From contig UCJH01000024.1 of assembly GCA_900472785.1 (NCBI GenBank), positions 129,449-193,448 on the forward strand: a DNA stretch of 64,000 bases, written 5' to 3'. The DNA is from Hyphomicrobiales bacterium. Its GTDB lineage: Bacteria; Pseudomonadota; Alphaproteobacteria; Rhizobiales; Rhizobiaceae. The translations under genes and the position numbers were made by a program. This document shows, one piece after another, positions 17,557 through 25,458 of the stretch (positions within the stretch are counted from its first letter, which is position 1; each line of letters begins with the position of its first letter). Below the pieces are notes generated by a model, which had not been told where the DNA came from, did not search any database, and saw only the letters and a list, made by a program, of their open reading frames with translations.

Positions 17557-18111
17557 ATGACGTTTTCCTGGACACCCCATCGTTTTTCCGGAGGCGCGCT
17601 GGCACTGGACGTGGCCAATTCCGTCATCCTGCGGTTCGACGCGGCGCGGCGGATCGATCGTTATGCGGATGCGTCGGCCATGGATGCCTTTGCCGGTGCA
17701 GCCAACCGGCACTGCGCGGACGCCCTGTCCCACGGCGAATTGACACCGGTGATGTCGGAAAATCGCGAGCGCTTCATCGACCTGCGGGAGAAAACGGACC
17801 GGTACTTTCGCGCCGAGGTGCTCGGTCGCTCCACGCCTGCGCAATTTGCCGATCTGCTCGACGCCATATCCGTTATTCTCCGCCGGTCGACTGTCGGCGG
17901 AAAAAGCACGTCGCTCGATACCGCGACGGCACGATCCGCGCTGATGCTCGCCACGCATCCCGAGCCGCAACGGCTGAAGATCTGCGCCAATTGCGAATGG
18001 CTGTTCCTCGACCGCAGCCGTAACCGCAGCCGGATGTGGTGCGACATGGCCGTCTGCGGCAACCGCGCCAAGGCGAAACGTCATTATCACCGACGACAGG
18101 AGGAGGCTTAG
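17557..18111 (+). CDS. CGNR zinc-finger / ABATE-domain transcriptional regulator
   Basis: A 184-residue protein. The N-terminal ABATE domain begins with FSGGALALDVANSVILR. The C-terminal zinc finger has CANCEWLFLDRSRNRSRMWC followed by CGNR (Cys-x2-Cys...Cys...CGNR), the family signature, with a basic tail. Such proteins are DNA-binding regulators of stress or uptake genes. The palindrome 10 bp upstream is a natural binding site. It precedes the lipoprotein gene by 2 bp and may be co-transcribed with it. Confidence 0.9.
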   Translation: MTFSWTPHRFSGGALALDVANSVILRFDAARRIDRYADASAMDAFAGAANRHCADALSHGELTPVMSENRERFIDLREKTDRYFRAEVLGRSTPAQFADLLDAISVILRRSTVGGKSTSLDTATARSALMLATHPEPQRLKICANCEWLFLDRSRNRSRMWCDMAVCGNRAKAKRHYHRRQEEA

Positions 18112-18113
18112 CC

Positions 18114-18620
18114 ATGCGAACCCATACAGGCATCGCCATCGCAGTTCTGGCTCTTGCAGCGCTGGCCGGCTGCCAGCGCGAGACGAATTCGGAAATCCTC
18201 AAGCTGACGGGCAAGATGTTCGTCTTCAACTACCGACTGGCCTATGCGACCTATATGGTCACCCTGTCGAAAACCGAGCCGGTTCCGGAGGGTAGCACCG
18301 TCGTCGCCACCTTCGAAAACCCGGCCGGCGGCAAGCCGCTGACCATGGAGCGGAAGCTGTTCGCCAAGCTCGACAAGGTCGTGCTCGAAAGCGACGACAT
18401 CACCTGTGTGAAGAAGGAGCAGCCCTATGCGGTGACGATCGAGGTAAAGGGACCGGACGGCACGATTCTCCAGACGCTCCAAACCACGGTCACCTCCAAT
18501 CTCGACCAGAGCATCCTGCCGGCCAAGGCCCTGATGGTCGGGCCGGCCTACGACAAGAACCCGGAGGTCTTCAAGGACGGAAAGGCACCGGCGCATTTCG
18601 AAACGGCGAAGTGCGGTTGA
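18114..18620 (+). CDS. Putative lipoprotein of unknown function
   Basis: A 168-residue lipoprotein: signal segment MRTHTGIAIAVLALAALAGC with lipobox LAGC. The mature part (KMFVFNYRLAYATYMVTLSKTEPVPEGSTVVATFENPAGG) looks like a single beta-rich domain, with two Cys at the end of each half. A strong AGGAGG ribosome site fixes ATG 18114. It follows the CGNR gene by 2 bp. No family recognised. Confidence 0.75.
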   Translation: MRTHTGIAIAVLALAALAGCQRETNSEILKLTGKMFVFNYRLAYATYMVTLSKTEPVPEGSTVVATFENPAGGKPLTMERKLFAKLDKVVLESDDITCVKKEQPYAVTIEVKGPDGTILQTLQTTVTSNLDQSILPAKALMVGPAYDKNPEVFKDGKAPAHFETAKCG

Positions 18621-18714
18621 ATAAACCCCGTTGCCCGTCCGTCCCGTCGGGCATAGGATTGGCCTGCCGGGCAGGTCCGCCGGGTTCGGATGCCGGCAAA
18701 ATCGGGAGATCGCC

Positions 18715-20157
18715 ATGCCGCGCCTGTCTGTCGCCGTGCTTGCCGCCCTGATGGCCCTTGCAGTCCAGGCGCCCGTTAGTGCTGCCGATGATCCGCTCTG
18801 CTCGACCGATGCCCTGCTTTCGCTTGTCGATACGGCCTTGACCGACCAGCCGTCCGTGCCGAGGCTGGCAGCTCGCCGCTACGGCGCCCGCGCCGCCTTC
18901 CTCAAAATCCGCTACGGCCAATTGACGGAAGATGCCGCCGCAACGCTGCTGAACGGCCTGCTGGATGCCAATGTGCAAGGTGTCGAAGAGCTGGCGCTGG
19001 CATGGTCCACTCACATGATCGGCGATCACAAGGCCCTTCCCCGGCTTGCCAAGGATCGGCCCGGCACACTCAGCATCGCCTTGCCTCCCTCCGCCATCCG
19101 CGCGCTGCTTCTGACGAAGAACGGCGCCGACATTCTGATGGACCGCATCGCCGCAACGCCCAAGGATCGCCTGGGCGGAATAGCGCAGGCGATCATGACC
19201 GCCGTCATCGATCAGCCCGATGCATTGAAGGAAACCATCGCGCAGACTGTCGAAAAGCGGAATATTCCACTGATATCCGAGCTCATCGCGGCACAACTCG
19301 TCACCACGGAAAAGAATAAGGACGCCTGGAGGGACTTCATCTTGCGGCGCCCCGCGGAACAGATCAACACTGTGAGGCCTGTGGTCTACTGGCTGCCGGC
19401 CCTTGTCGGAAATCCGTCGCTGAAAAGAAACAACGACGCGCCCGAGATGGCCGAGACACGGGCCGCCATCCACGCGACCGTGCTTGCGGCGTCCCTCGAA
19501 CCCGAATTCGACTTCCTCAACACCTATCTCAACCAGACGGGCGACTTCAGATCGACGGCCGCGGCGGCTGAGGCCGTCAAGACAGCCGTCGACGCTGGAA
19601 AGGTCCGACCTGACGGCACGCTCGACGCTGCATGGCTGATCGCCTATCGCGCCCTTGTCGAAGCCACCGGAGACCGCAGCAGCGTCGATGCAACTCTGGC
19701 CTCCGTGACGATACAGACAGGACGCTACGCATCCAGCGGCCGCGTCACCGTCCGTGACGTGATCGACCATTTGCTGGTGGTCGAAGCCTTGACGCCCCAC
19801 GTTCGCGGTGAAAACCAGACGCAACCGGAGCCGCCGGCGGAACTTTCGGAAACGATGAAGAGCAAATATGCCGACTGGCTGGCGATGGCCGAGATCGTGC
19901 GCAGCGGTGCGATAGCGGCGGAGCATACCAATGATCCGATGCGTCTTGGCATGGTCTCCGAGCTCTTGTTCGCCAAGAGCGACATCAGGGGACTGGCTGC
20001 CGTGGTGGACGCGGCACCGGCCGGCGAAGCGAGCGTGTTCACCGCGACCGATTTTGCCGTGCGGATCGACAGGCACTGCGCCTCCTACCTGTCGCATCCG
20101 GCCGAGGCCGTGCTTCTGGCCGGCCAGCCGATCTTCAAGTTCGACACGAAAAACTAA
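18715..20157 (+). CDS. Exported helical protein of unknown function
   Basis: About 480 residues with an N-terminal signal peptide (MPRLSVAVLAALMALAVQAPVSAA). The mature protein is Ala/Leu-rich and helical and looks like a repeat scaffold; it has few Cys and no catalytic motif that I can see. ATG 18715 has GGGAGA upstream. The gene ends at a bidirectional terminator shared with ndk. It is read here as a periplasmic protein. Confidence 0.7.
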   Translation: MPRLSVAVLAALMALAVQAPVSAADDPLCSTDALLSLVDTALTDQPSVPRLAARRYGARAAFLKIRYGQLTEDAAATLLNGLLDANVQGVEELALAWSTHMIGDHKALPRLAKDRPGTLSIALPPSAIRALLLTKNGADILMDRIAATPKDRLGGIAQAIMTAVIDQPDALKETIAQTVEKRNIPLISELIAAQLVTTEKNKDAWRDFILRRPAEQINTVRPVVYWLPALVGNPSLKRNNDAPEMAETRAAIHATVLAASLEPEFDFLNTYLNQTGDFRSTAAAAEAVKTAVDAGKVRPDGTLDAAWLIAYRALVEATGDRSSVDATLASVTIQTGRYASSGRVTVRDVIDHLLVVEALTPHVRGENQTQPEPPAELSETMKSKYADWLAMAEIVRSGAIAAEHTNDPMRLGMVSELLFAKSDIRGLAAVVDAAPAGEASVFTATDFAVRIDRHCASYLSHPAEAVLLAGQPIFKFDTKN

Positions 20158-20190
20158 AAAGGCCGGAGTGTTGAAGCTCCGGCCCTTTCT
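20156..20190. terminator. Bidirectional Rho-independent terminator
   Basis: GGCCGGAG (20161-20168) and CTCCGGCC (20177-20184) form a stem bordered by an A tract on the left and CTTTCTT on the right. It separates the convergent exported-protein gene and ndk. Confidence 0.85.
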
Positions 20191-20234
20191 TGATTCATTT
20201 CAATGCCTTGGGAACAAAGCCCTCAAGCGTTGAT

Positions 20235-20657
20235 TCAGCCGACGATTTCGGTGCCGGAGAACCAGTAAGCGATTTCGATCGCTGCGGTTTCCGGAGCGTC
20301 TGAACCGTGAACCGAATTTTCGCCGATCGACAGGGCATGCGTCTTGCGGATCGTGCCTTCATCGGCATTGGCCGGGTTGGTCGCGCCCATGATTTCGCGG
20401 TTCTTCAGGATGGCGCCTTCGCCTTCCAGAACCTGGACGATGGTCGGGCCGGAGGTCATGGATTCAACCAGCTCGCCGAAGAAGGGGCGTTCCTTGTGAA
20501 CGGCATAGAAGCCTTCGGCTTCGCGGGTGCTCATCCATACGCGCTTCGATGCGACGACGCGCAGACCGGCATCCTCGAGCATCTTGGTGATGGCGCCCGT
20601 GAGGTTGCGCTTGGTGGCGTCCGGCTTGATCATCGAAAAGGTGCGTTCAATCGCCAT
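20235..20657 (-). CDS. ndk: Nucleoside-diphosphate kinase
   Basis: A 140-residue NDK that equilibrates NTP pools. [18 protein letters not shown] is the standard start, and the active-site His is in [12 protein letters not shown]. The conserved [15 protein letters not shown] block is present. ATG 20657 is chosen over an upstream in-frame ATG because it gives the canonical N-terminus. Single-gene unit. Confidence 0.97.
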   Translation of the reverse strand: MAIERTFSMIKPDATKRNLTGAITKMLEDAGLRVVASKRVWMSTREAEGFYAVHKERPFFGELVESMTSGPTIVQVLEGEGAILKNREIMGATNPANADEGTIRKTHALSIGENSVHGSDAPETAAIEIAYWFSGTEIVG

Positions 20658-20762
20658 TTTCTCAATTCCTTTGGTTTTTCCGTGAATTTGGCGGTTCAAT
20701 AGCCGCCAATTCCAAGCAAAACAATAGGTAGAGCAGGCTTTTCGGTCACACCGATCGAAGTT

Positions 20763-21452
20763 TCACGCCGCTGTCACGCTGCGCCCCACGCCGCCATGCA
20801 GGTTAAGGCAGCGCTCGAACCAGTCCGTTACCGGATCGCCCGCAGCCAGAATCGTCTTCGGCGAAACGATCCGCGCCCATTGCAGCGGCCCGAAGACGAT
20901 GTAGTCGGCAAAGGATGGTGTTTCGCCACCGAAATACGGTTGTTTGCCGAGCAGCACCCGCAACGGCTCCAGCTTCGCGGCGAGGGTCTCGATCTCGCCG
21001 GCACCGGCCTCGACGACAGCTTCGAGGCTCTTTCCGAACCGCACCTCGCGCGACCTGCGGAAATAGGCCTGATCCTCCGGACCGAGGCAATCATGGATAT
21101 CCAGGAGCACGAACCGCACAAGCGCCGTGTGCAGCACCGTCTGCGACCAGCTTTCGACGAAGCGGGAAAGCACCTTTCCACCTTCGCCGCCAAACAGCGA
21201 CGGCCGGTCCGGATAGGTTTCCTCGAGATGAAGCGCGATGGCAAAACTGTCGACGATCAGCCGGTCGCCGTCACGCAGGAGCGGCACGGTTTTTGTCGCC
21301 CCGCCCTCGATGGCCGGAATGTCCGTGAAACCGACCGCAGCCGTCTCGTAAGGCAGCCCCTTGTGCGCCAGCGCCAGTACGACCTTCCAGACATGCGGGC
21401 TGAATGGGCGCGAGCGATCGGCGCCGGCAAGGGCGTAGAGAATTCTGGTCAT
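20763..21452 (-). CDS. Glutathione S-transferase family protein
   Basis: About 229 residues, N-terminal thioredoxin-like GST domain (SRPFSPHVWKVVLALAHKGLPYE; KTVPLLRDGDRLIVDSFAIALHLEE) and a C-terminal helical domain with GGETPSFADYIVFGPL. The SPHVWKV active-site loop and the longer C-domain resemble LigE/LigF-type etherase-like GSTs, but the substrate is unknown. ATG 21452 is preferred to an upstream ATG at 21539. Transcribed away from the DinB gene. Confidence 0.88.
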   Translation of the reverse strand: MTRILYALAGADRSRPFSPHVWKVVLALAHKGLPYETAAVGFTDIPAIEGGATKTVPLLRDGDRLIVDSFAIALHLEETYPDRPSLFGGEGGKVLSRFVESWSQTVLHTALVRFVLLDIHDCLGPEDQAYFRRSREVRFGKSLEAVVEAGAGEIETLAAKLEPLRVLLGKQPYFGGETPSFADYIVFGPLQWARIVSPKTILAAGDPVTDWFERCLNLHGGVGRSVTAA

Positions 21453-21589
21453 GCTCTGTCTCCGGCAATGGCAAAGATCGCCCATGGGAGGACAGCCGGC
21501 GGCAAAAATCAAATCAGGAAATTTCATGGATGGCATCACGCCTTGCGATGCAATCTTAAGCTAGAATAGCGCCAGTGGAGGACAGGACG

Positions 21590-22105
21590 ATGCTCGAACA
21601 TTTCCGCATGTTTGCCGACTACAACAGCTGGGCGAACGGCCTCGTCTATGCCGCCGCGGAGCGGCTGACGGACGCAGAGTTTCGTGAAAACAAAGGCGCC
21701 TATTTCGGCTCGCTGCACGCGACGCTCAATCACGTGCTTTGCGCAGACCGCATCTGGATGAAACGCTTCACCGGCATGGGCGACGCGCCGACCACGCTCG
21801 ACGCCATCCTGTTCGACGATTTCGCAGCACTCGTCGCCGCGCGGAGGGCGGAAGACGCCCGGATCACCGCCTGGATTGCCGGCCTCTCGCAGGACACACT
21901 GTCAGGTTCTTTCACCTATACGCCGGTGACCAATCCCGTTGAAATCACCCAGAAACTCGGCCCCTACCTCTCCCACGTCTTCAACCACCAGACCCACCAT
22001 CGCGGCCAGTGCCATATGACGCTGACGGCGCTGGGGAAGAAAAGCTTAGGGCTGGACATGAGTTACTTCCTGCGTGACCCCCAATTCGCACATTATGCGA
22101 ACTGA
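21590..22105 (+). CDS. DinB family protein
   Basis: About 171 residues, four-helix-bundle DinB/YfiT fold. Three His metal ligands fit HATLNHVLCADRIW (near residue 50) and HVFNHQTHHRGQ (near residue 133). Members include thiol-dependent metalloenzymes and stress proteins. ATG 21590 follows GGAGGACAGG; a GTG at 21575 is in frame. It is the last chromosomal gene before the integrated element, whose integrase ends 29 bp past its stop, so attL probably lies at or just beyond its 3' end. Confidence 0.88.
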   Translation: MLEHFRMFADYNSWANGLVYAAAERLTDAEFRENKGAYFGSLHATLNHVLCADRIWMKRFTGMGDAPTTLDAILFDDFAALVAARRAEDARITAWIAGLSQDTLSGSFTYTPVTNPVEITQKLGPYLSHVFNHQTHHRGQCHMTLTALGKKSLGLDMSYFLRDPQFAHYAN

Positions 22106-22134
22106 GACACTGGCGCGCGATTGGCGCAGACCCG

Positions 22135-23199
22135 TCAAAAAAATGCGGCACGGCACAGTTTTTCGAGAGCCGCCGATGCTGCGGTGAGATAGGCCGGCGA
22201 GTGAGGCATATACCGCAAGGTCATATCCGCCCCAAACTTCTTGTGGCCGAGCTGGTTGGCAATCTCTGCCGTGTCCACGCCTTCCATCCGCATCCACCGT
22301 GCACATGTGTGTCGGATGCTGTAGAGCGTCACCGACTTGTCCAGTCCCGCCCTGTCACGTACCCGCCTCACGCCCCGCTCAGGCCGCTCTATGGACTTCC
22401 CGTGGAATTTAATGATGTGACCCTCGGCGTAAGCTGAAAACCGCTCCCTTGCCGCAGGCAGGAGCTTGACCGTGGGCCTGTACTTGTTGGTTTGGCTGCG
22501 ACCTTCCGGGTTCAGGTAAATCAGCCCCGCCGCAAAATCCATCTGCCCCTTCTGGAGCTGCATAATGGCCTCAGGCCGTGCCGCTGTCGCCGTCAGCAGG
22601 AACACTAAGTCCCGCCAGTGCTTTTCCTTGCTGCCAAGGTAGAACCGCCGCAGCTCTTCAACGGATAGCGCCTTACCCTTTTGCCCTTCTTCCGTGACCT
22701 TGAGCATATGGACGAATGGCGAGGAGGAAATGGCGCCGCGCTTATAAGCCCGCCGCATGGCAGCTCTTCCCGCTTCCAGCGTCCGGTTGACGCTATTCTG
22801 CTTGAAGCCCTTTGCCAGAAGCCAAGCTTGGAATTCCTCTTGCTTGCTGACCGAACGCACGTCAGCTACCGAGGCTTCGCCCCAAAAGTCATTCCAGTAC
22901 CGAAGGTGGATTTTGGCGGTCTCATGTGACCGCAGCTTGGATGCCTGATGGTTCCAGTAGTCGAGGAGGACATCGGCAAGCGGCATCTTCGCCGGATTGA
23001 CGTTGTCCTCCCCAAGTACACGGTTCTCAAAGTACCAAGTCGTCAGAGCTTCTTGTGCGACCCCAAAATCGTCTGTGCCGAGCGATGAGCGCTTGGTGCG
23101 TCCATTCTCGATCCAGCAACGATACCAAGCTGGGGAGTTGTCACGTCTCCCGAGGTAGTAGGGTCCGATTTGGAACTCTCGTTTGCTATATCTCGCCAT
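22135..23199 (-). CDS. int: Tyrosine site-specific integrase
   Basis: A 354-residue phage integrase. An N-terminal arm-binding-like segment (MARYSKREFQIGPYYLGRRDN) leads to a core-binding SAM-like domain (residues about 70-175), then the catalytic domain: Arg in LTATAARPEAIM, H-x2-R in SIRHTCARWMR, His in QLGHKKFGADMT, and the Tyr nucleophile in LRYMPHSPAY. The start lies inside the 3' end of the excisionase-like gene, which is common for coupled int/xis control. Its 3' end faces the chromosome, marking the attL side. Confidence 0.95.
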   Translation of the reverse strand: MARYSKREFQIGPYYLGRRDNSPAWYRCWIENGRTKRSSLGTDDFGVAQEALTTWYFENRVLGEDNVNPAKMPLADVLLDYWNHQASKLRSHETAKIHLRYWNDFWGEASVADVRSVSKQEEFQAWLLAKGFKQNSVNRTLEAGRAAMRRAYKRGAISSSPFVHMLKVTEEGQKGKALSVEELRRFYLGSKEKHWRDLVFLLTATAARPEAIMQLQKGQMDFAAGLIYLNPEGRSQTNKYRPTVKLLPAARERFSAYAEGHIIKFHGKSIERPERGVRRVRDRAGLDKSVTLYSIRHTCARWMRMEGVDTAEIANQLGHKKFGADMTLRYMPHSPAYLTAASAALEKLCRAAFF

Positions 23200-23402
23200 T
23201 TATCACCCCATAGGATCAGGTCTATGATGTGAATGCCGAGATATCGGATTTGCCGTTCTCCTAAGGACACATAAGGTGTCTTTCCGGCGCGTCGCATTCG
23301 TTTAAGGGTACTCACGTCCCGCTGCAAAAAATGGGCGGCTTCCGGCTCGCTATACTGCCGAAACATCGTTATCCCATGTTCTTTTGCAACGGCTTCACGC
23401 AT
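23043..23402 (-). CDS. Excisionase-like helix-turn-helix protein
   Basis: About 119 residues. The N-terminal MFRQYSEPEAAHFLQRDVSTLKRMRRAGKTPYVSLGERQIRY is a MerR/HTH_17-type winged helix used by phage excisionases to bend attachment DNA. The C-terminal 50 residues are low-complexity. ATG 23402 follows the stop of the upstream gene by 4 bp. It overlaps the integrase start by 157 bp in another frame, so the C-terminal tail may be tolerated rather than functional. Role inferred from fold and position. Confidence 0.75.
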   Translation of the reverse strand: MREAVAKEHGITMFRQYSEPEAAHFLQRDVSTLKRMRRAGKTPYVSLGERQIRYLGIHIIDLILWGDKWRDIANESSKSDPTTSGDVTTPQLGIVAGSRMDAPSAHRSAQTILGSHKKL

Positions 23403-23406
23403 CTTA

Positions 23407-23718
23407 TCAGGTTCCACAGGAGCCACCCCACCTGAAGATACTATCAAACAATCGCGGCAACTCAAAGACCGTGAACATCAATATTATTCCTCCAAGCGCC
23501 TTCATTGAGTTGCCGCGCAGGAGTTGCCAAATAACGTACACAATCAGAAAGGCTACAACGTATATGCCCATCGTCAGGTAAAGGTAGCTAAACAATGGTA
23601 TGCCCCAACAATAAAGGAATGGGGGATGCCCTGTCCACACGCTGATGTAGTTTACAAGCATGACGAATGATGCGGCACCAAGGTAGACGTATCCCGGCTT
23701 TAACGCCTCTTTTGCCAT
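23407..23718 (-). CDS. Small phage membrane protein, 3 hydrophobic segments
   Basis: A 103-residue protein. A strong GGAGGAGGGG ribosome site sits before ATG 23718. Hydrophobic stretches include VYLGAASFVMLVNYISV, SYLYLTMGIYVVAFLIVYVIW and ALGGIILMFTVFELP. It lies in the int/xis cluster and its stop is 4 bp before the xis start. The function is unknown; superinfection exclusion is only a possibility. Confidence 0.6.
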   Translation of the reverse strand: MAKEALKPGYVYLGAASFVMLVNYISVWTGHPPFLYCWGIPLFSYLYLTMGIYVVAFLIVYVIWQLLRGNSMKALGGIILMFTVFELPRLFDSIFRWGGSCGT

Positions 23719-23930
23719 TTACCCCTCCTCCGGCTTGGACGGGTGTCGTAGGAGGGCGGTGGCGCCCTCTTACGTTCATTTCTTTCGGGCCCAAAGGCTC
23801 CGATTAAGGCCTTAATCAGCAGTCCAACTAATTGCACCGCGACCTTAATCATCAGTTCAACGATGCGGAGTGCCATAGTGAGCATCGCAGAAAACACTTG
23901 AAGGGCGCCGCTCATACGTAATACAGCCAT
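23700..23930 (-). CDS. Small phage protein with one membrane helix and basic tail
   Basis: A 76-residue protein with a long hydrophobic stretch (VELMIKVAVQLVGLLIKALIGAF) followed by a Lys/Arg/Pro-rich tail. It overlaps the upstream gene by 19 bp and the downstream membrane gene by 19 bp in the same orientation, consistent with a compact operon. The ribosome site is weak. Unknown function. Confidence 0.5.
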   Translation of the reverse strand: MAVLRMSGALQVFSAMLTMALRIVELMIKVAVQLVGLLIKALIGAFGPERNERKRAPPPSYDTRPSRRRGKWQKRR

Positions 23931-24304
23931 TGCACCTGTCGGCGAGGACCATGCTGGCCATATTGCTCCAGCTCAACCATGCGGTTGTCGCGCCAGACCC
24001 ACACGAACCTCTCCGTCCAGCACTGAACAGGATTGTGTACCATGTGCACTGGCTGAGAAAGCACACACGCCCATTCGCCAGTATTGAGCTGTTTGAACCG
24101 CTCAAGGTTTGCGTGGTAGCTTGTGGGCGGGTCAAACACATAAGTTACCCTCAGGGCGCGGTACTTCGCGGCCAGCCAAGCCGGGCATTTTCTCTGCCTT
24201 TCTCGGGGCTGGCGGTGGACCGTCCCCTCAATTACGACTGGCAGCCGCTGGCCGCTGAATTCGCTGTTCCCGATCCGTAGATACTTCGGTGCCTTAAATT
24301 GCAT
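23912..24304 (-). CDS. Hypothetical phage protein
   Basis: A 130-residue soluble protein starting MQFKAPKYLRIGNSEFSGQR, with a TAGGAGAC ribosome site before ATG 24304. Tryptophan-rich near its end (WTERFVWVWRDNRMVELEQYG). First gene of the short leftward cluster leading to xis and int. I do not recognise a family. Confidence 0.6.
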   Translation of the reverse strand: MQFKAPKYLRIGNSEFSGQRLPVVIEGTVHRQPRERQRKCPAWLAAKYRALRVTYVFDPPTSYHANLERFKQLNTGEWACVLSQPVHMVHNPVQCWTERFVWVWRDNRMVELEQYGQHGPRRQVQWLYYV

Positions 24305-24380
24305 GTGCTTGTCTCCTAACTCACCAGGACCAGTCCCTTGGTGTGCTTGGAGGTTCGAACAAAAGACTTTTATTGCCCAC

Positions 24381-24419
24381 GCGCATGAAAACATATTTCT
24401 TATGCGCATGATTATGCGC
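24381..24419. promoter_or_regulatory. Repeated GCGCAT/ATGCGC half-sites upstream of the RHH-like gene
   Basis: GCGCAT (24381-24386), the palindrome ATGCGCAT (24402-24409) and ATGCGC (24414-24419) lie 12-50 bp before the next ATG. Spaced short palindromes are typical operators for ribbon-helix-helix autoregulators. Inferred. Confidence 0.5.
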
Positions 24420-24430
24420 GGGAGAATCGC

Positions 24431-25273
24431 ATGCCAAGACGCGGCTACGGGGGTGACAACAACAAGCCAGAGCGGGACACTTTCAACCTGTCACTTCCGT
24501 CCGGATACAAGGAAGGAAGGCTTGCTTTGCTAGCCGCATTTTTCAAGGAAAGTGCTACTGAGGTAATCTACCGTGCCCTCGAAAAGCTTTGGGAACGGCG
24601 GGACCAACCTGAGCTTGAAGCGTACGAAAGAATTTTCGGATATGGCGTTTTTGACGTCATTCCCGATTATGACGCTCTTTCACTTGCATCAACTCTCACG
24701 AACAGCAGTGAAATTCACATCCACGTGGACGACCTTGAACATTTTCTAAGGTTGATTGACGTTTTACCAGCGTTGATATTTCGCATCCAGAAGAAGCAAC
24801 TAACCCGAATTTTTCTACCCTATACGTTGAAGAATGACGGTATCTGGTCAATGTCTGGAGGCAATATCCGAGGCGTGCAAACACTCGCTCGCGCGATGGA
24901 TAACTTCCTTTACGACGCACTTACTGAGACCTACGTACCATCATCGGTGGACAACCCGTTCCGTATTCTGGGTACGCATGTCGCAGGGCCACGCATCATC
25001 ATTGCGGACGGCTTTGCTGCGGTATCAACCGCATTTCCCTTCTCGCCACCCTCGCCTGTTACCTTTTATCGCCCTCGCCGATTCACGCCCGGAATAGATA
25101 AGACAACATACCGCTTTGACGATGGCGAAAAGATACCCCTTAATGTCAAAACCGATCGCTCTGATGTATACACAAGGTATAAAGCCCACCTCATTATGTT
25201 GGAGCAACACGGCGATCCCATCGACCTTATTGAGTTCTTTTTCCAGAAACGGAACGCCCGAAATCTACAATAG
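24431..25273 (+). CDS. Protein with N-terminal ribbon-helix-helix-like segment
   Basis: A 280-residue protein. The N-terminal RDTFNLSLPSGYKEGRLALL plus EVIYRALEKLWERRDQ resembles an Arc/CopG-type beta strand and two helices, as in DNA-binding regulators and relaxosome accessory proteins. The C-terminal 220 residues form an unrecognised domain (HIHVDDLEHFLRLIDVLPALIF ... RPRRFTPGIDKTTYRFDDGE). GGGAGA precedes ATG 24431. It lies just before the oriT-like sequence and relaxase gene, so a relaxosome role is plausible but unproven. Low GC compared with the chromosome. Confidence 0.6.
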   Translation: MPRRGYGGDNNKPERDTFNLSLPSGYKEGRLALLAAFFKESATEVIYRALEKLWERRDQPELEAYERIFGYGVFDVIPDYDALSLASTLTNSSEIHIHVDDLEHFLRLIDVLPALIFRIQKKQLTRIFLPYTLKNDGIWSMSGGNIRGVQTLARAMDNFLYDALTETYVPSSVDNPFRILGTHVAGPRIIIADGFAAVSTAFPFSPPSPVTFYRPRRFTPGIDKTTYRFDDGEKIPLNVKTDRSDVYTRYKAHLIMLEQHGDPIDLIEFFFQKRNARNLQ

Positions 25274-25404
25274 CGAGAAATCACCTGTTGCACATTCCCA
25301 ACCACTTGCCCGTTTAGCGTGACCGTTATACCTCTTACTGCCCCGTTAGCTTGAATGCGAAAATGGCTGTTTAGCTGTAGCGTGCTTAAGAGATAGCGCA
25401 GTTA

Positions 25405-25445
25405 GACAATTTGAGAAATTGTCCCCCTGTTATTGCGCTCCTAAG
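25405..25445. other. oriT: Candidate origin of transfer (oriT)
   Basis: A perfect 8-bp inverted repeat (GACAATTT, GAG loop, AAATTGTC; 25405-25423) is followed by CCCCTG and TTATTGCGCTCCT (25430-25442). The second part closely resembles the nic core of RSF1010/Ti-type (MOB-Q) origins as I remember it, of the form TAATTGCGCCCT, with cleavage after GCG. The order inverted repeat then nic core, and position 13 bp before the relaxase start, match known mobilisation regions. The nick position is inferred. Confidence 0.6.
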
Positions 25446-25458
25446 GGTAAGCTGGCGC

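Noticed and set aside
22106-22134. tRNA attachment site at the left end
   Set aside because: No tRNA fold or 3' tRNA sequence is recognisable between the DinB and integrase stops.
23588-23794. 68-codon leftward frame in the int/xis cluster
   Set aside because: Lies inside two better-supported frames and has no ribosome site.
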